A stretch of DNA of 64,000 nucleotides from Rhizobium indicum (GCF_005862305.2 NZ_CP054021.1:3761501-3825500); one strand, 5' to 3'; numbered from the stretch's first letter, positions 25,891 to 37,381 are shown. The notes: a model not told the origin generated them from the sequence alone. Program-made: numbers and translations.

Positions 25891-27513
25891 ATGTATCGCG
25901 CCATAAAGATTTTCCTCATCACGGTTTGCCTGACATTTTCGGGCGTGATGATCTCGAGCGAAGTCCAGGCCCAGGACGATATCCACGTGCTCATCGACGC
26001 GCTCGGCGTCGGCGATTTCCCGGAACGCGAAGTGGCCATCAAGGCGCTGGTCGCTTCCAAGGACCAGCATGTCAGCCAGATCCTGCAGCAGTTGAGCGAC
26101 GGCCTTCTCTACGTCAATTCAGATGGCGGCCCGGTTCTCCTCCAGGGTGGTACCGATGACGAACCAACCTATTCCGATCCGATCACCGGCGAAGCCGCTG
26201 CCGATGTCGATCCGGATCTGATGACGAAGGTCAAGATCAACAACGCGCTACGCGGCGTCATCGGCGCCGCCACGAGCCAGCTGACGCTGATGAGCCCGGA
26301 CCGTTCCGCGCGACTTGCCGCGGCGCAGGGCCTTCTGAAAGATGCCGATCCCGACAATCTCGACCTGCTGAACACGGCGCTTGCGGCCGAAAAAGACGCT
26401 GAGATCAAGAATACGATGGAAGCGGCGCGCGCAGTGCTGCTGCTCAAGACGGATGCGAGCGTCGAAGACAAGAAGGCTGCGATCGATACGATCGCGGCGC
26501 GCGGCAATCGCGATGCGCTGACCATCCTCACGACCACACTCGAAACCGCGCCGGACGACCTGAAGCCGGCGATCCAGGCGGATATCAGCTCCATCAATCG
26601 CAGCCTGGCGCTGTGGGATATCGTCCAGAACATCTGGTACGGATTGTCTCTCGGCTCGGTACTGCTGCTTGCCGCGATCGGCCTTGCCATCACCTTCGGC
26701 GTCATGGGCGTCATCAACATGGCGCATGGCGAAATGGTGATGATCGGCGCCTACACCACCTATGTGGTGCAGGAATACATTACCTCCGCCTTTCCTGAAC
26801 TTGCCGATTATTCGCTGGCCTTTGCCGTGCCTGCGGCCTTCGTCTTTACCGGCTTCGTCGGTCTGGTGATCGAGCGCGCCGTCATCCGCTATCTCTACGG
26901 CCGGCCGCTCGAAACGCTGCTCGCCACCTGGGGCGTGTCGCTCATCCTGCAGCAGGCGGTGCGCAGCATCTTCGGCCCGACCAACCGCGAGGTCCGCAAT
27001 CCGACCTGGATGTCCGGCGTCTTCGATCTCGGCGGGCTCTCCATCACCTGGAACCGACTGTGGATCATCGTCTTTTCGATGGTGGTCTTTGTGGCGCTGC
27101 TCCTGCTGCTCAAGCGGTCCGCCTTCGGCCTGCAGATGCGTGCCGTTACGCAGAACCGGCGCATGGCGTCGTCGATGGGCATCCGCACCGGCTGGGTCGA
27201 TGCCTTCACCTTCGCGCTCGGCTCGGGCATTGCCGGCATCGCCGGCGTGGCGCTCAGCCAGATCGACAATGTCTCGCCGAACCTCGGTCAATCCTACATC
27301 ATCGACAGCTTCATGGTCGTCGTCTTCGGCGGTGTCGGCAATCTCTGGGGTACACTGGTCGGTGCACTGTCGCTCGGCGTCGTCAACAAGTTCCTCGAGC
27401 CCTTCGCCGGCGCCGTGCTCGGCAAGATCCTGGTGCTCGTCCTCATCATTCTCTTCATCCAGAAGCGTCCCCGCGGGCTCTTCGCACTCAAAGGAAGGGC
27501 GGTGGAAGCATGA
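25891..27513 (+). CDS. urtB: urea ABC transporter permease UrtB
   Basis: A 540-residue permease. After a signal-like N-terminus comes a soluble helical region of about 230 residues with HEAT-like pairs (VGDFPEREVAIKALVA, SVEDKKAAIDTIAARGNRDALTIL), presumably periplasmic, then a LivH-type membrane domain (IWYGLSLGSVLLLAAIGLAITFGVMGVINMAHGEMVMIGAYTTY). This long form is usual for UrtB. The stop overlaps the urtC start (ATGA). Confidence 0.94.
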   Translation: MYRAIKIFLITVCLTFSGVMISSEVQAQDDIHVLIDALGVGDFPEREVAIKALVASKDQHVSQILQQLSDGLLYVNSDGGPVLLQGGTDDEPTYSDPITGEAAADVDPDLMTKVKINNALRGVIGAATSQLTLMSPDRSARLAAAQGLLKDADPDNLDLLNTALAAEKDAEIKNTMEAARAVLLLKTDASVEDKKAAIDTIAARGNRDALTILTTTLETAPDDLKPAIQADISSINRSLALWDIVQNIWYGLSLGSVLLLAAIGLAITFGVMGVINMAHGEMVMIGAYTTYVVQEYITSAFPELADYSLAFAVPAAFVFTGFVGLVIERAVIRYLYGRPLETLLATWGVSLILQQAVRSIFGPTNREVRNPTWMSGVFDLGGLSITWNRLWIIVFSMVVFVALLLLLKRSAFGLQMRAVTQNRRMASSMGIRTGWVDAFTFALGSGIAGIAGVALSQIDNVSPNLGQSYIIDSFMVVVFGGVGNLWGTLVGALSLGVVNKFLEPFAGAVLGKILVLVLIILFIQKRPRGLFALKGRAVEA

Positions 27514-28673
27514 TAACGGCCTTCCTTCTCCGATCACTCGATCGCAAGATCGTCATTGCCATCGCCCTCCTGCTTCTGGTCGCCGTCCTTGTGCCGGTCC
27601 TGAACCTGATGACGGGGCCGACCAATCCGCTGCACGTGCCGACTTATATCATGTCGCTGTTCGGCAAGTATCTGACCTATGCGCTGCTGGCGCTGGCGCT
27701 CGATCTCGTCTGGGGCTTCTGCGGCATCCTCTCGCTCGGCCACGGTGCCTTCTTTGCGCTCGGCGGCTATGCGATGGGCATGTATCTGATGCGCCAGATC
27801 GGCACGCGTGGCAGCTATGGAGACCCTGTTCTGCCCGACTTCATGGTGTTTCTGAACTGGAAGGATTTGCCCTGGTTCTGGTACGGCTTCAACCATTTCT
27901 GGTTTGCGGCGCTGATGGTGCTCGTCGTGCCCGGCCTGCTGGCCTTCGTCTTCGGCTGGTTTGCCTTCCGCTCACGCGTCAACGGCGTCTATCTCTCGAT
28001 CATCACCCAGGCGATGACCTACGCGCTGCTACTGGCCTTCTTCCGCAACGACATGGGCTTCGGCGGCAATAACGGCCTTACCGATTTCAAGGACATTATC
28101 GGTTTCAACGTCCAGGCTGACGGCACGCGTGCAGTCCTCTTTGCGGCAACTGCGATCTTCCTTGCTCTATCGCTGCTGCTCGCCTCGGCGATCGTGCGCT
28201 CGAAGTTCGGCAAGGTACTGGTCGGCGTGCGCGATGCGGAAAGCCGCACACGCTTCCTCGGTTACCGCGTCGAGCACTTCAAGCTCTTCACCTTCGTCGT
28301 CTCGGCGATGATGGCTGGTATTGCCGGTGCGCTCTACGTGCCGCAGGTCGGCATTATCAATCCCGGCGAATTCGCGCCTGCCAATTCGATCGAAGTCGTC
28401 ATCTGGACGGCGGTGGGCGGGCGGGCGACGCTGATCGGCCCGATCATCGGCGCGATCCTCGTCAACGGCGGCAAGACGATCTTCACCGGCCTCTTCCCGG
28501 AGTTCTGGCTGTTTGCGCTGGGCGGTCTCTTCGTCGCCGTCACGCTGTTCCTGCCCAAGGGTGTCGTCGGCACGATTGCGCAATATCTCGGCAAGCGGAA
28601 GGTCGTTTCCAAGGCTGCTCCGCCGGCAGCTGAGGAAGACGGTATCCAGCCGAAAATCCAGGCAGCGGAGTGA
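27510..28673 (+). CDS. urtC: urea ABC transporter permease UrtC
   Basis: A 387-residue LivM-type permease: LALDLVWGFCGILSLGHGAFFALGGYAMGMYLMRQIG at the front, the family insert YGDPVLPDFMVFLNWKDLPWFW, and the coupling loop VGVRDAESRTRFLGY. The start at 27510 is within the urtB stop. Confidence 0.94.
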   Translation: MITAFLLRSLDRKIVIAIALLLLVAVLVPVLNLMTGPTNPLHVPTYIMSLFGKYLTYALLALALDLVWGFCGILSLGHGAFFALGGYAMGMYLMRQIGTRGSYGDPVLPDFMVFLNWKDLPWFWYGFNHFWFAALMVLVVPGLLAFVFGWFAFRSRVNGVYLSIITQAMTYALLLAFFRNDMGFGGNNGLTDFKDIIGFNVQADGTRAVLFAATAIFLALSLLLASAIVRSKFGKVLVGVRDAESRTRFLGYRVEHFKLFTFVVSAMMAGIAGALYVPQVGIINPGEFAPANSIEVVIWTAVGGRATLIGPIIGAILVNGGKTIFTGLFPEFWLFALGGLFVAVTLFLPKGVVGTIAQYLGKRKVVSKAAPPAAEEDGIQPKIQAAE

Positions 28674-28678
28674 GCGCC

Positions 28679-29434
28679 ATGATCCCCGACGTCAAACCCA
28701 CCAGCGTGCTTTATCTCAACGGCGTCTCGGTTTCCTTCGATGGCTTCAAGGCACTGAATTCGCTGTCGATTGTCATCGAACCCGGCGAACTTCGCGCCAT
28801 CATCGGCCCGAACGGCGCCGGCAAGACGACGATGATGGATATCATCACCGGCAAGACCAGGCCCGATGAGGGCGAGGTGTTCTTCAACGGCACGATCGAT
28901 CTCACCAAGAAGGATGAAGCCGATATCGCCCAGCTCGGCATCGGCCGCAAATTCCAGAAGCCGACCGTCTTCGAAAGCCATACGGTGTGGGACAATCTGG
29001 AGCTGGCGCTGAACCGTCGTCGCGGCGTGTTCTCGACGCTGTTCTACCGGCTTTCGGGCGAGGACAAGGCGCGCATCGAGGAGATCCTCGAAACGGTGCG
29101 GCTGACGCATCGCCGTGACGAATTCGCTGCCAATCTCTCGCACGGGCAGAAGCAATGGCTGGAGATCGGCATGCTCTTGGCGCAGGAGCCGAAGCTGCTG
29201 CTGGTCGACGAACCGGTGGCCGGCATGACGGATGCGGAGACGGCGGAAACGGCGATCCTGCTCAAGGATATCGCCAAGACGCGCTCGGTCGTCGTCGTGG
29301 AACATGACATGGGCTTCATCCGAGACCTCGGCGTCAAGGTGACCTGCCTTGCTGAGGGATCGGTGCTGGCCGAAGGGTCGATCGATTTTGTGAGTTCGGA
29401 TCCGAAGGTCATCGAGAACTATTTGGGGCGGTGA
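28679..29434 (+). CDS. urtD: urea ABC transporter ATPase UrtD
   Basis: A 251-residue ATPase: Walker A GPNGAGKT, GRKFQKPTVFESHTVWDNLELAL (Q-loop and UrtD-typical segment), signature LSHGQKQWLEIGMLL, Walker B LLLVDEPVAGMTD and H-loop VVVEHDMGFI. A GTG at 28670 overlapping the urtC stop is an alternative; GGAGTGAG favours ATG 28679. Confidence 0.94.
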   Translation: MIPDVKPTSVLYLNGVSVSFDGFKALNSLSIVIEPGELRAIIGPNGAGKTTMMDIITGKTRPDEGEVFFNGTIDLTKKDEADIAQLGIGRKFQKPTVFESHTVWDNLELALNRRRGVFSTLFYRLSGEDKARIEEILETVRLTHRRDEFAANLSHGQKQWLEIGMLLAQEPKLLLVDEPVAGMTDAETAETAILLKDIAKTRSVVVVEHDMGFIRDLGVKVTCLAEGSVLAEGSIDFVSSDPKVIENYLGR

Positions 29435-29510
29435 TGAATGCAACTTACAGGCTTGAACCTGACAAAAGAACGAGCTCTAAAACGAGCGGGTTTTATTGTG
29501 GGGTTTCATC

Positions 29511-30029
29511 ATGGCTTTTCTCGGTATTCTGGTCGTGGCGATCAGCGGCGCGGTCGTCTGGTATTGGCGTTTGAAAATGGTGCGTGAGGCGGGAAACGAG
29601 ATCATCGATTCCGTCGAGCGTATGCGGGGCGCTTATAAGCGCGGAAAGTTCCGCAAGCAGGCCGAGGCAGCGCCGCTGGCCTCGATCGCCGATCCGGCGA
29701 TTGCGGCGGTGGCCTTCCTCTTCTGCCTTGCCAAGGAAAAGCCGATCTATTTCGACGCTGCGAAGGATGTCGTTCGCAATCGCATGAAGGGCATCATCCG
29801 GCCGGGCGATATGCAAGAGGTGCTGGTTTTCGGCGAGTGGGCGTCTAAGAACGTCACCAGTCCCGAAGATCCGATCCGACGGTTCCGGCCTCTTTGGATA
29901 GAGGCGCTCGACATGCAAGAGCGTCAGCAATTGATCGGCATTGCCGAGGAAGTGGCCGAGGTCGGTGGTGAGAGAACGAAGGAACAGGAGCACGCCCTGC
30001 AAATGCTGAGGCGCATGCTGATGAACTGA
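29511..30029 (+). CDS. unknown membrane-anchored protein inside the urt operon
   Basis: A 172-residue protein with an N-terminal transmembrane helix (about 2-20, AFLGILVVAISGAVVWYW) and a helical cytoplasmic domain with a tellurite-resistance-B-like feel (FLFCLAKEKPIYFDAAKDVVRNRMKG), though I cannot assign the family. It separates urtD from urtE, which normally adjoin, with 76 nt before it and 18 nt after it. Same strand and codon use as the neighbours, so probably co-transcribed. Function unknown. Confidence 0.65.
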   Translation: MAFLGILVVAISGAVVWYWRLKMVREAGNEIIDSVERMRGAYKRGKFRKQAEAAPLASIADPAIAAVAFLFCLAKEKPIYFDAAKDVVRNRMKGIIRPGDMQEVLVFGEWASKNVTSPEDPIRRFRPLWIEALDMQERQQLIGIAEEVAEVGGERTKEQEHALQMLRRMLMN

Positions 30030-30047
30030 TGGGGAATGGGTGAACGC

Positions 30048-30743
30048 ATGCTGACAGTCGAAAACGCAAACCTGCATTATGGTGCCGCTCAGGCGCTGCG
30101 CGGCATCTCGATCACAGCGGAGATGGGCAAGATCACCTGCGTGCTGGGGCGTAACGGCGTGGGGAAGAGTTCTCTTCTGCGCGCCGTTACCGGCCAGCAT
30201 CCGCTGTCGGCGGGTACCGTCACCTTCAACGATACAAAGCTCAACGGCCTGCCGCCCTTTGCCCGTGCCAAGCAGGGCATCGGCTATGTGCCGCAGGGGC
30301 GCGAAATCTTCCCGCTACTGACAGTCAAGGAAAATCTCGAAACCGGCTTTGCTCCGCTTGGCCGCCGCGACCGCAACATTCCCGATGACATCTTCAGTCT
30401 CTTCCCGGTGCTGAAGTCGATGTTGTCACGTCGCGGCGGCGATCTTTCCGGCGGGCAGCAGCAGCAACTGGCGATCGGGCGCGCCATGGTGACGCGGCCG
30501 AGGATTCTCGTGCTCGACGAGCCGACCGAGGGCATTCAGCCATCGATTATCAAGGATATCGGCCGGGCGATCCGCTATCTGCGTGACTCCACAGGCATGG
30601 CGATCCTGCTCGTCGAGCAATATCTCGATTTCTGCCGCGAGCTTGCCGACTATGTCTACATCATGGACCGCGGTGAAATCGTGCATGAAGGGCTTGCCGA
30701 GACGCTGGATACGCCGGAGGCCCGCCGCCACCTGACTGTCTGA
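30048..30743 (+). CDS. urtE: urea ABC transporter ATPase UrtE
   Basis: A 231-residue LivF-type ATPase: MLTVENANLHYGAAQALRGISI, Walker A GRNGVGKSS, signature LSGGQQQQLAIGRAMV, Walker B ILVLDEPTEGIQPSII and VEQYLDF. The start at 30048 fits the family N-terminus; ATG 30036 adds four residues. It closes the urea transporter set, with the urease genes starting about 150 nt later. Confidence 0.94.
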   Translation: MLTVENANLHYGAAQALRGISITAEMGKITCVLGRNGVGKSSLLRAVTGQHPLSAGTVTFNDTKLNGLPPFARAKQGIGYVPQGREIFPLLTVKENLETGFAPLGRRDRNIPDDIFSLFPVLKSMLSRRGGDLSGGQQQQLAIGRAMVTRPRILVLDEPTEGIQPSIIKDIGRAIRYLRDSTGMAILLVEQYLDFCRELADYVYIMDRGEIVHEGLAETLDTPEARRHLTV

Positions 30744-30891
30744 CCGGCAGATGCCGCATTTTGCAGCAGAGGGCGCGGCGCCTGGAAAACCTTCCGCCGC
30801 CAAAGGCCTGCTCGGAGCGGCATAGGAATTGCTTGCTTTCCGCTATCTGCGCGCTTGAATGAAAACCAAGGGCGCGACCGAAAGGGACGAT

Positions 30892-31713
30892 ATGACGATT
30901 GCGGCGGCAGGCACGAGACCGCAAAGAGCGGAAGGGCGCGGGCATCTGGCGGCAAAGCTGTTCGATGGCCGCACGCGCATCCGTGAACTCTATCAGGAGG
31001 GGGCAGCGAAGATCCGCCTGCCCGATACCTTCGACGCCTCCATGGAAGCCGTCATCATCAATACCGCTGGCGGTTTGACAGGCGGCGATCGGATGGATTG
31101 GAGCGTTGATGCCGGCGCCGGCACGCGCATCGACGTCACCACTCAGGCTTGCGAGAAGATCTACAAGGCATCGGCCGGCATCGCCGAGGTGGCGACCAGC
31201 ATCAAGGTCGGAGCCCAAGCCCGCGTCGACTGGCTGCCGCAGGAAACGATCCTCTTCGACCGGGCTGCACTTTTTCGCCGGCTGGATGTCGATCTTGACG
31301 AGAGCGCCCAACTTCTAGCTGTCGAAGCCGTGCTGCTCGGCCGCAAGGCGATGGGTGAGGCGGTGGTATCAGGGCTGTTCCGCGATCGTTGGCGCATCCG
31401 CCGCTCGGGTCAACTGATCCACGCCGAAGAACTCAGGCTTTCCGAAGGTGTGGCGGCACTGGCGGCGCGGCAGGCCGTGCTCGGCGGACAGGTGGCCTTT
31501 GCGACGTTGCTTTATGCCGGACCGCTTTCAGAAGCCTATCTTGGCAAAGTCCGGCCGCTCGTCGAAGGATCGATGGGCGGCGCGAGCGCTTGGAATGGCA
31601 AGCTCGTCGTCCGCCTTGCAGCAGCCGACGGCTTCTCACTCAGAAAAATCCTGATCCCCGTCATTTCCGCCTTGCGCAATGGTGCGCCTGTGCCGAAAGT
31701 CTGGAATCTATGA
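30892..31713 (+). CDS. ureD: urease accessory protein UreD
   Basis: A 273-residue protein (UreD/UreH). Typical segments are [40 protein letters not shown] and [22 protein letters not shown]. UreD docks on apo-urease and, with UreF and UreG, forms the nickel-delivery complex. ATG 30859 would add 11 residues; AAAGGGA favours 30892. It is first in the urease operon. Confidence 0.93.
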   Translation: MTIAAAGTRPQRAEGRGHLAAKLFDGRTRIRELYQEGAAKIRLPDTFDASMEAVIINTAGGLTGGDRMDWSVDAGAGTRIDVTTQACEKIYKASAGIAEVATSIKVGAQARVDWLPQETILFDRAALFRRLDVDLDESAQLLAVEAVLLGRKAMGEAVVSGLFRDRWRIRRSGQLIHAEELRLSEGVAALAARQAVLGGQVAFATLLYAGPLSEAYLGKVRPLVEGSMGGASAWNGKLVVRLAAADGFSLRKILIPVISALRNGAPVPKVWNL

Positions 31714-31746
31714 ACGTAAGCATTCGGTCAAGCAGATGGACAAGCG

Positions 31747-32049
31747 ATGAACCTCACTCCGAGAGAAAAAGACAAGCTGTTGATTTCGATGGCAGCGATG
31801 GTGGCGCGGCGGCGGTTGGAGCGCGGCGTCAAGCTGAACTATCCCGAAGCGATCGCGCTGATCAGCGACTTCGTCGTCGAAGGCGCCCGCGACGGCCGCC
31901 CGGTTGCCGAGTTGATGGAAGCCGGCGCCCATGTGATCGGCCGCTCCCAGGTGATGGAGGGCATTGCCGAGATGATCCACGACGTGCAGGTGGAGGCGAC
32001 GTTTCCTGATGGAACCAAGCTCGTCACCGTGCACGAGCCGATCAGGTGA
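31747..32049 (+). CDS. ureA: urease gamma subunit UreA
   Basis: The 100-residue gamma subunit: [35 protein letters not shown], ending [14 protein letters not shown], the complete family consensus and usual length. It combines with UreB and UreC in the (alpha-beta-gamma)3 urease. Confidence 0.97.
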   Translation: MNLTPREKDKLLISMAAMVARRRLERGVKLNYPEAIALISDFVVEGARDGRPVAELMEAGAHVIGRSQVMEGIAEMIHDVQVEATFPDGTKLVTVHEPIR

Positions 32050-32059
32050 GGAGATAGGA

Positions 32060-32311
32060 ATGCTCGAGCTCAGGCCCAACTGCGAATGCTGCGACAAGGA
32101 TCTGCCGCCTGATAGCACCGAGGCACGGATCTGCACCTATGAATGCACCTTCTGCACCGATTGCGTGGACGGCGTGCTGAAGGGTGTCTGCCCGAACTGC
32201 GGCGGCAATCTCGTCGCAAGACCCATTCGGCCGGCAGCCATGCTCGCCAAAAATCCGGCGTCGACGAAGCGTGTGCTGAAAGCCGAGGGCTGCGCGCCCA
32301 AGGCGGCTTAA
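32060..32311 (+). CDS. DUF1272 zinc-ribbon-like protein between ureA and ureB
   Basis: An 83-residue protein with [32 protein letters not shown] and [12 protein letters not shown]: ten cysteines in its first 55 residues, several in C-x2-C pairs, so a probable metal-binding ribbon. DUF1272 has no established function. It lies 10 nt after ureA and 10 nt before ureB, so it is an integral part of the operon. Confidence 0.85.
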   Translation: MLELRPNCECCDKDLPPDSTEARICTYECTFCTDCVDGVLKGVCPNCGGNLVARPIRPAAMLAKNPASTKRVLKAEGCAPKAA

Positions 32312-32321
32312 GGAGGACAAG

Positions 32322-32627
32322 ATGATTCCAGGCGAGATCATTGCCGCAAGCGGCGACATCGAACTGAATGCCGGCGCGCCGACAGTGACGCTGGAGGTTT
32401 CCAATACGGGCGATCGGCCGGTGCAGGTCGGCAGCCACTATCATTTCGCCGAGACCAATGCAGGGCTTTCCTTCGATCGTGCGGCGGCGCATGGCAAGCG
32501 GCTCGATATCCCGGCGGGGACGGCGGTGCGCTTCGAACCGGGGCAGACGCGCTCCGTGACGCTGATCCCGCTTTCCGGCAAGCGCGAGGTCTACGGCTTC
32601 CGCCAGTTGGTGATGGGCAAGCTTTAA
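32322..32627 (+). CDS. ureB: urease beta subunit UreB
   Basis: The 101-residue beta subunit: [45 protein letters not shown], then [13 protein letters not shown]. Family length and pattern are complete. AAGGAGG precedes the ATG. Confidence 0.97.
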   Translation: MIPGEIIAASGDIELNAGAPTVTLEVSNTGDRPVQVGSHYHFAETNAGLSFDRAAAHGKRLDIPAGTAVRFEPGQTRSVTLIPLSGKREVYGFRQLVMGKL

Positions 32628-32649
32628 GAACAATAGTCTGGAGAAACGC

Positions 32650-33057
32650 ATGCGCTTGAATATCTGCCTCGTCGGGGCGGCGATGCTGCTGACGGCAGGT
32701 GCTGCCTCTGCTGAGGATATCGATTGCAACAGTCCCAAGACGCAATCGGACATGACCGGCTGCGAGGCAGCGCGCCACGAGACTGCCGACAAGGCTTTGA
32801 ATGCGCAATACAAGAAGACCCGCGCCGCCCTGGCAGCGATCGACAAGGACCTGGATGGCGACATGAAGGGCGCGGAGCAGGCGCTGGTCAAAGCGCAGCG
32901 CGCCTGGATCGATTATCGCGACGCCGAATGCGACGCCTTCGGCTTTCAGGCCCGCGGCGGCACGATGGAGCCGATGCTGGTCGCCGGATGCCTCGCCAAC
33001 ATTACAGACAAACGCACGAAAGAGCTGAAAGAGCTCGAAGATACGATGGGCAACTAA
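32650..33057 (+). CDS. LprI-like (DUF1311) exported protein
   Basis: A 135-residue protein with a signal peptide (1-21, ending ASA) and the DUF1311/LprI pattern: CNSPKTQSDMTGCEAARHETADKALNAQYKKTRAAL followed by AQRAWIDYRDAECDAF, with four cysteines likely in disulfides. Family members include periplasmic lysozyme inhibitors, but the role here is unknown. It lies in the urease operon between ureB and ureC. Confidence 0.85.
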   Translation: MRLNICLVGAAMLLTAGAASAEDIDCNSPKTQSDMTGCEAARHETADKALNAQYKKTRAALAAIDKDLDGDMKGAEQALVKAQRAWIDYRDAECDAFGFQARGGTMEPMLVAGCLANITDKRTKELKELEDTMGN

Positions 33058-33058
33058 G

Positions 33059-33697
33059 GTGATCAGGACAATCATGATCCTCGGCAATGGCGACGTCGGA
33101 GAGGCAGAGGCGGGTGTCATCGATGCCGCCGATTTCGTCATCCGCTTCAATGATTGCCGCTCCTATGGCGCCGGCGGCAGCCGCACGGATGCCGTTGCGG
33201 TCTGCAACACCGGCAGGCCGGCAAAGGCGATGCTCGGTTCGCGTGAGTGGCGCGCCCATCCGGGTGTGGTGTCGGCCGGTGAAATCTGGAGCGTGCGCGA
33301 CCCGGAAAAATTCGCTGCGATGCGGGCGCCGCTTGCCGTCTCGCATCCGGAACTCGACGATTTCTGCGACGACTATACCGCTGAGTTCAGCGCCTTCTGC
33401 GCAGACACCGGCAAAAGGCACGTCGTCATCGACAAGGCGGTTCACGAGGCCGTCGATGCCTCGCTTTCGGCCTTTGCTCCTTCGCCCTATGTCGTGCCGA
33501 GCAGCGGTATGGTCGTCATTGCCGAGGTGCTGAACAGATATGCCGAGGCCGAGGTGACGCTTGCCGGCTTCGGCCACGTCGGCTGGGAATGGCACCCGTT
33601 TTCAGCCGAACGACAGCTTGTCGATAGCTATATTGCCGCTGGCCGCCTCAAGCGGCTCGGCGGAAAAACACTTGTCTCTTCCTCCCAAGGAGCCTGA
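33059..33697 (+). CDS. urease-operon protein resembling glycosyltransferase family 29
   Basis: A 212-residue protein of a type often labelled urease operon accessory protein in rhizobia. The start MILGNGDVG and VIRFNDCRSYGAGGSRTDAVAVCNTG resemble the sialyltransferase-like (GT29) L-motif with its RFN signature. The latter half has VPSSGMVVIAEVLNRY and LAGFGHVGWEWHPFSAER. No activity is established. Start is GTG 33059 right after the previous stop; ATG 33074 has the better ribosome site (AGGA at six nt). Confidence 0.75.
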   Translation: MIRTIMILGNGDVGEAEAGVIDAADFVIRFNDCRSYGAGGSRTDAVAVCNTGRPAKAMLGSREWRAHPGVVSAGEIWSVRDPEKFAAMRAPLAVSHPELDDFCDDYTAEFSAFCADTGKRHVVIDKAVHEAVDASLSAFAPSPYVVPSSGMVVIAEVLNRYAEAEVTLAGFGHVGWEWHPFSAERQLVDSYIAAGRLKRLGGKTLVSSSQGA

Positions 33698-33700
33698 TAG

Positions 33701-35413
<1,713 letters not shown>

Positions 35414-35444
35414 GCCCACGTCCGATGTGTGATGGACGGCTGCG

Positions 35445-36116
35445 ATGAGGACAGGCATCCGCTGGTTGTTGCGGATCGTATTTCTGCTCGTGCTTTCGGC
35501 GGCCTGCGGAACCTTCATTCCCCGGCCGCTGATTGCGCCGGTCAAGGCGTCGTCTACCGTAGTGACGCATCGGATTCTGCTGCTGTCGGGCACGATCCAT
35601 ACCGATATTGCCATTCCGCTCGACGCGGAAACGCGGGCTGCCTTTTCCTTCCTCGACGATACCGATTTTCCGCTCGGCCATCCGAACGCGGAGTGGCTCA
35701 TTATCGGCTGGGGCGGTCGTGCCTTCTATCTGGAAACGCCCACATGGGCGGAGCTGAAGCCGCTGCCGGTGTTGCGCGCTCTGACGATCGACCGTTCGGT
35801 GCTGCACGTGGACCTTGCCGGTCCTATCACCGAGCCGCAGTCCAGCGTTACAGCATTCGATGTCAGTGAGGATCAATTGGCGCAGCTGCGCGCTTTTATC
35901 TCGGACAGCTTCGTCCGTGACGCTGGCGCGGTGGTGCTGATTCCAGATGCGGGTTACGGCGAGATCGACCGTTTCTTCGAGGCCAGGGGATACTTCAACG
36001 CTCTCTTCGGCTGCAACACCTGGAGCGCCGCCGCCCTGCGCTCGGCTGGGCTTCGAACCGGCTTATGGAGCCCGATTCCACAAGCATTGCGATTGTCCGT
36101 TTCTGTCTACAATTAA
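35445..36116 (+). CDS. DUF2459 (TIGR02117-type) exported protein
   Basis: A 223-residue protein with an N-terminal membrane segment containing a lipoprotein-like AACG at 20-23. Conserved blocks are LLSGTIHTDIAIPL, EWLIIGWGGRAFYLETPTW and YFNALFGCNTWSAAALRSAGL. Function unknown. It follows ureC after 31 nt and is probably the last gene of this transcript, since a terminator-like hairpin follows. Confidence 0.8.
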   Translation: MRTGIRWLLRIVFLLVLSAACGTFIPRPLIAPVKASSTVVTHRILLLSGTIHTDIAIPLDAETRAAFSFLDDTDFPLGHPNAEWLIIGWGGRAFYLETPTWAELKPLPVLRALTIDRSVLHVDLAGPITEPQSSVTAFDVSEDQLAQLRAFISDSFVRDAGAVVLIPDAGYGEIDRFFEARGYFNALFGCNTWSAAALRSAGLRTGLWSPIPQALRLSVSVYN

Positions 36117-36181
36117 AGCAGCCGTAGAGCCAGTCCGCTCTTAAAGTGAATTGTGAATTGCACTCTCCATATGGTTGTAAA

Positions 36182-36206
36182 AATCGGTGGAAAAACCGAT
36201 GTTTTC
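36182..36206 (+). terminator. terminator after the ureC-DUF2459 stretch
   Basis: Stem ATCGGT / ACCGAT with loop GGAAAA, then GTTTTCC. Stem is short. The remainder of the 331-nt gap (36117-36447) holds no supported gene. Confidence 0.55.
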
Positions 36207-36447
36207 CCCAGCTAAACCATTCTGGAACAGCTGCCTCGCACGGATCAATTAATCTCTTTTATATCAGTAATTTAAGCGTCTCTCTGCGCTGTTCGATTCA
36301 GGGATTGGAAAACTGCATCCCCTGCTAGAAAAGTTCTATCCACCGAATCGTCCGAAACCGTTCGAATCTTAACGAGTCGATTAAGACACCCGCAGCAATT
36401 GGCCTCTTATCAATGCCTGGAAACGCCGAGCAGGAAGGTTGATTCTC

Positions 36448-37311
36448 ATGAGAAACTGGATTTCGCTGCAGGCCGATTTCGGCGATCTTCAATACCGCAA
36501 GAACGTCTATGTCTTCGCCCTGAAGATGGCTTTTCTCGCCGTTATTCTCTCGGGAGTCATTATCGCATTGACGATGCCGTCGCTTGATCTTCTCGGGCTC
36601 CTGCCGGTGACGCTCGCCCATGCAATCGGCTTCAGCGCGATCTTTTCGTGGCTGATCGGCGGTACGGTTTCCGGCATGCTGTCGCTGTTTGCCGGCTTTG
36701 CCATGCGCGACCTCGCGCTCTCGCGGGCGGAGTTCGAAAAACTCAGCCGCACGGATACGCTTTCCGGACTGCTCAACCGGCGCGCTTTTACCGAGGCGCT
36801 TGAGAATGCCGATGGCAACGCGTCCCTGGTGATTTTTGACGTCGACCGTTTCAAGACGATCAATGACCGCTTCGGCCATGGGTGTGGCGATGCCGTTATC
36901 ATTGCCGTTTCGGCCATGCTCACATCCGCCTTCGATGAGATGTCCGTCGTCGCACGGCTGGGTGGGGAGGAGTTCGGCGTCATCGTCTCCGGGGAGCCGC
37001 TGGAGGCGCGGATGGAGCGCATCGAAAGCGTCCGAGCCCGGATCGCCGGCGGCGCCATCAGGGCCGAGGGGCACGATATCCGCATCACCGTTTCCGGCGG
37101 CGTTGCCGATCTGGTCGCCGAGCGCAACAAGCAGGCGGTCTATGCCTCCGCCGACCGGGCGCTCTATCTCGCCAAGGCGCTCGGGCGCAATCGCGTCGTA
37201 CACGAACGGGAAGGTCTGCATCACGCCTGGCACGGGCTCGTCGATAACGGCGTCGATGGCGAGAACAGAGGACCGGAGAGCGACGATGTGATGCAGGCTT
37301 ACGGAATATAA
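36448..37311 (+). CDS. membrane diguanylate cyclase (GGDEF)
   Basis: A 287-residue protein. Two transmembrane helices (about 25-50 and 60-85) precede a GGDEF domain: RTDTLSGLLNRRAF, VIFDVDRFKTINDRFGHGCGD, the active-site loop GGEEF, and ADRALYLAKALGRNRV. It should make cyclic di-GMP. It lacks a recognisable sensory domain. The start at 36448 drops three residues of a TTG frame. It separates ureC from ureE and is bounded by hairpins on both sides, so it is probably its own unit. Confidence 0.88.
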   Translation: MRNWISLQADFGDLQYRKNVYVFALKMAFLAVILSGVIIALTMPSLDLLGLLPVTLAHAIGFSAIFSWLIGGTVSGMLSLFAGFAMRDLALSRAEFEKLSRTDTLSGLLNRRAFTEALENADGNASLVIFDVDRFKTINDRFGHGCGDAVIIAVSAMLTSAFDEMSVVARLGGEEFGVIVSGEPLEARMERIESVRARIAGGAIRAEGHDIRITVSGGVADLVAERNKQAVYASADRALYLAKALGRNRVVHEREGLHHAWHGLVDNGVDGENRGPESDDVMQAYGI

Positions 37312-37323
37312 AAGCCAGGTCTG

Positions 37324-37381
37324 GAGCATGATGCCGAAAAGTGTTTGCTGTTTTCGGACGACATCATGCTCTATTTTTTGA
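37324..37381. repeat. palindromic repeat after the GGDEF gene
   Basis: Arms GAGCATGATG (37324-37333) and CATCATGCTC (37372-37381), with an inner CCGAAAA/TTTTCGG stem, followed by TATTTTTTG, so it could also terminate transcription. This is a common rhizobial intergenic palindrome type. Confidence 0.75.
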
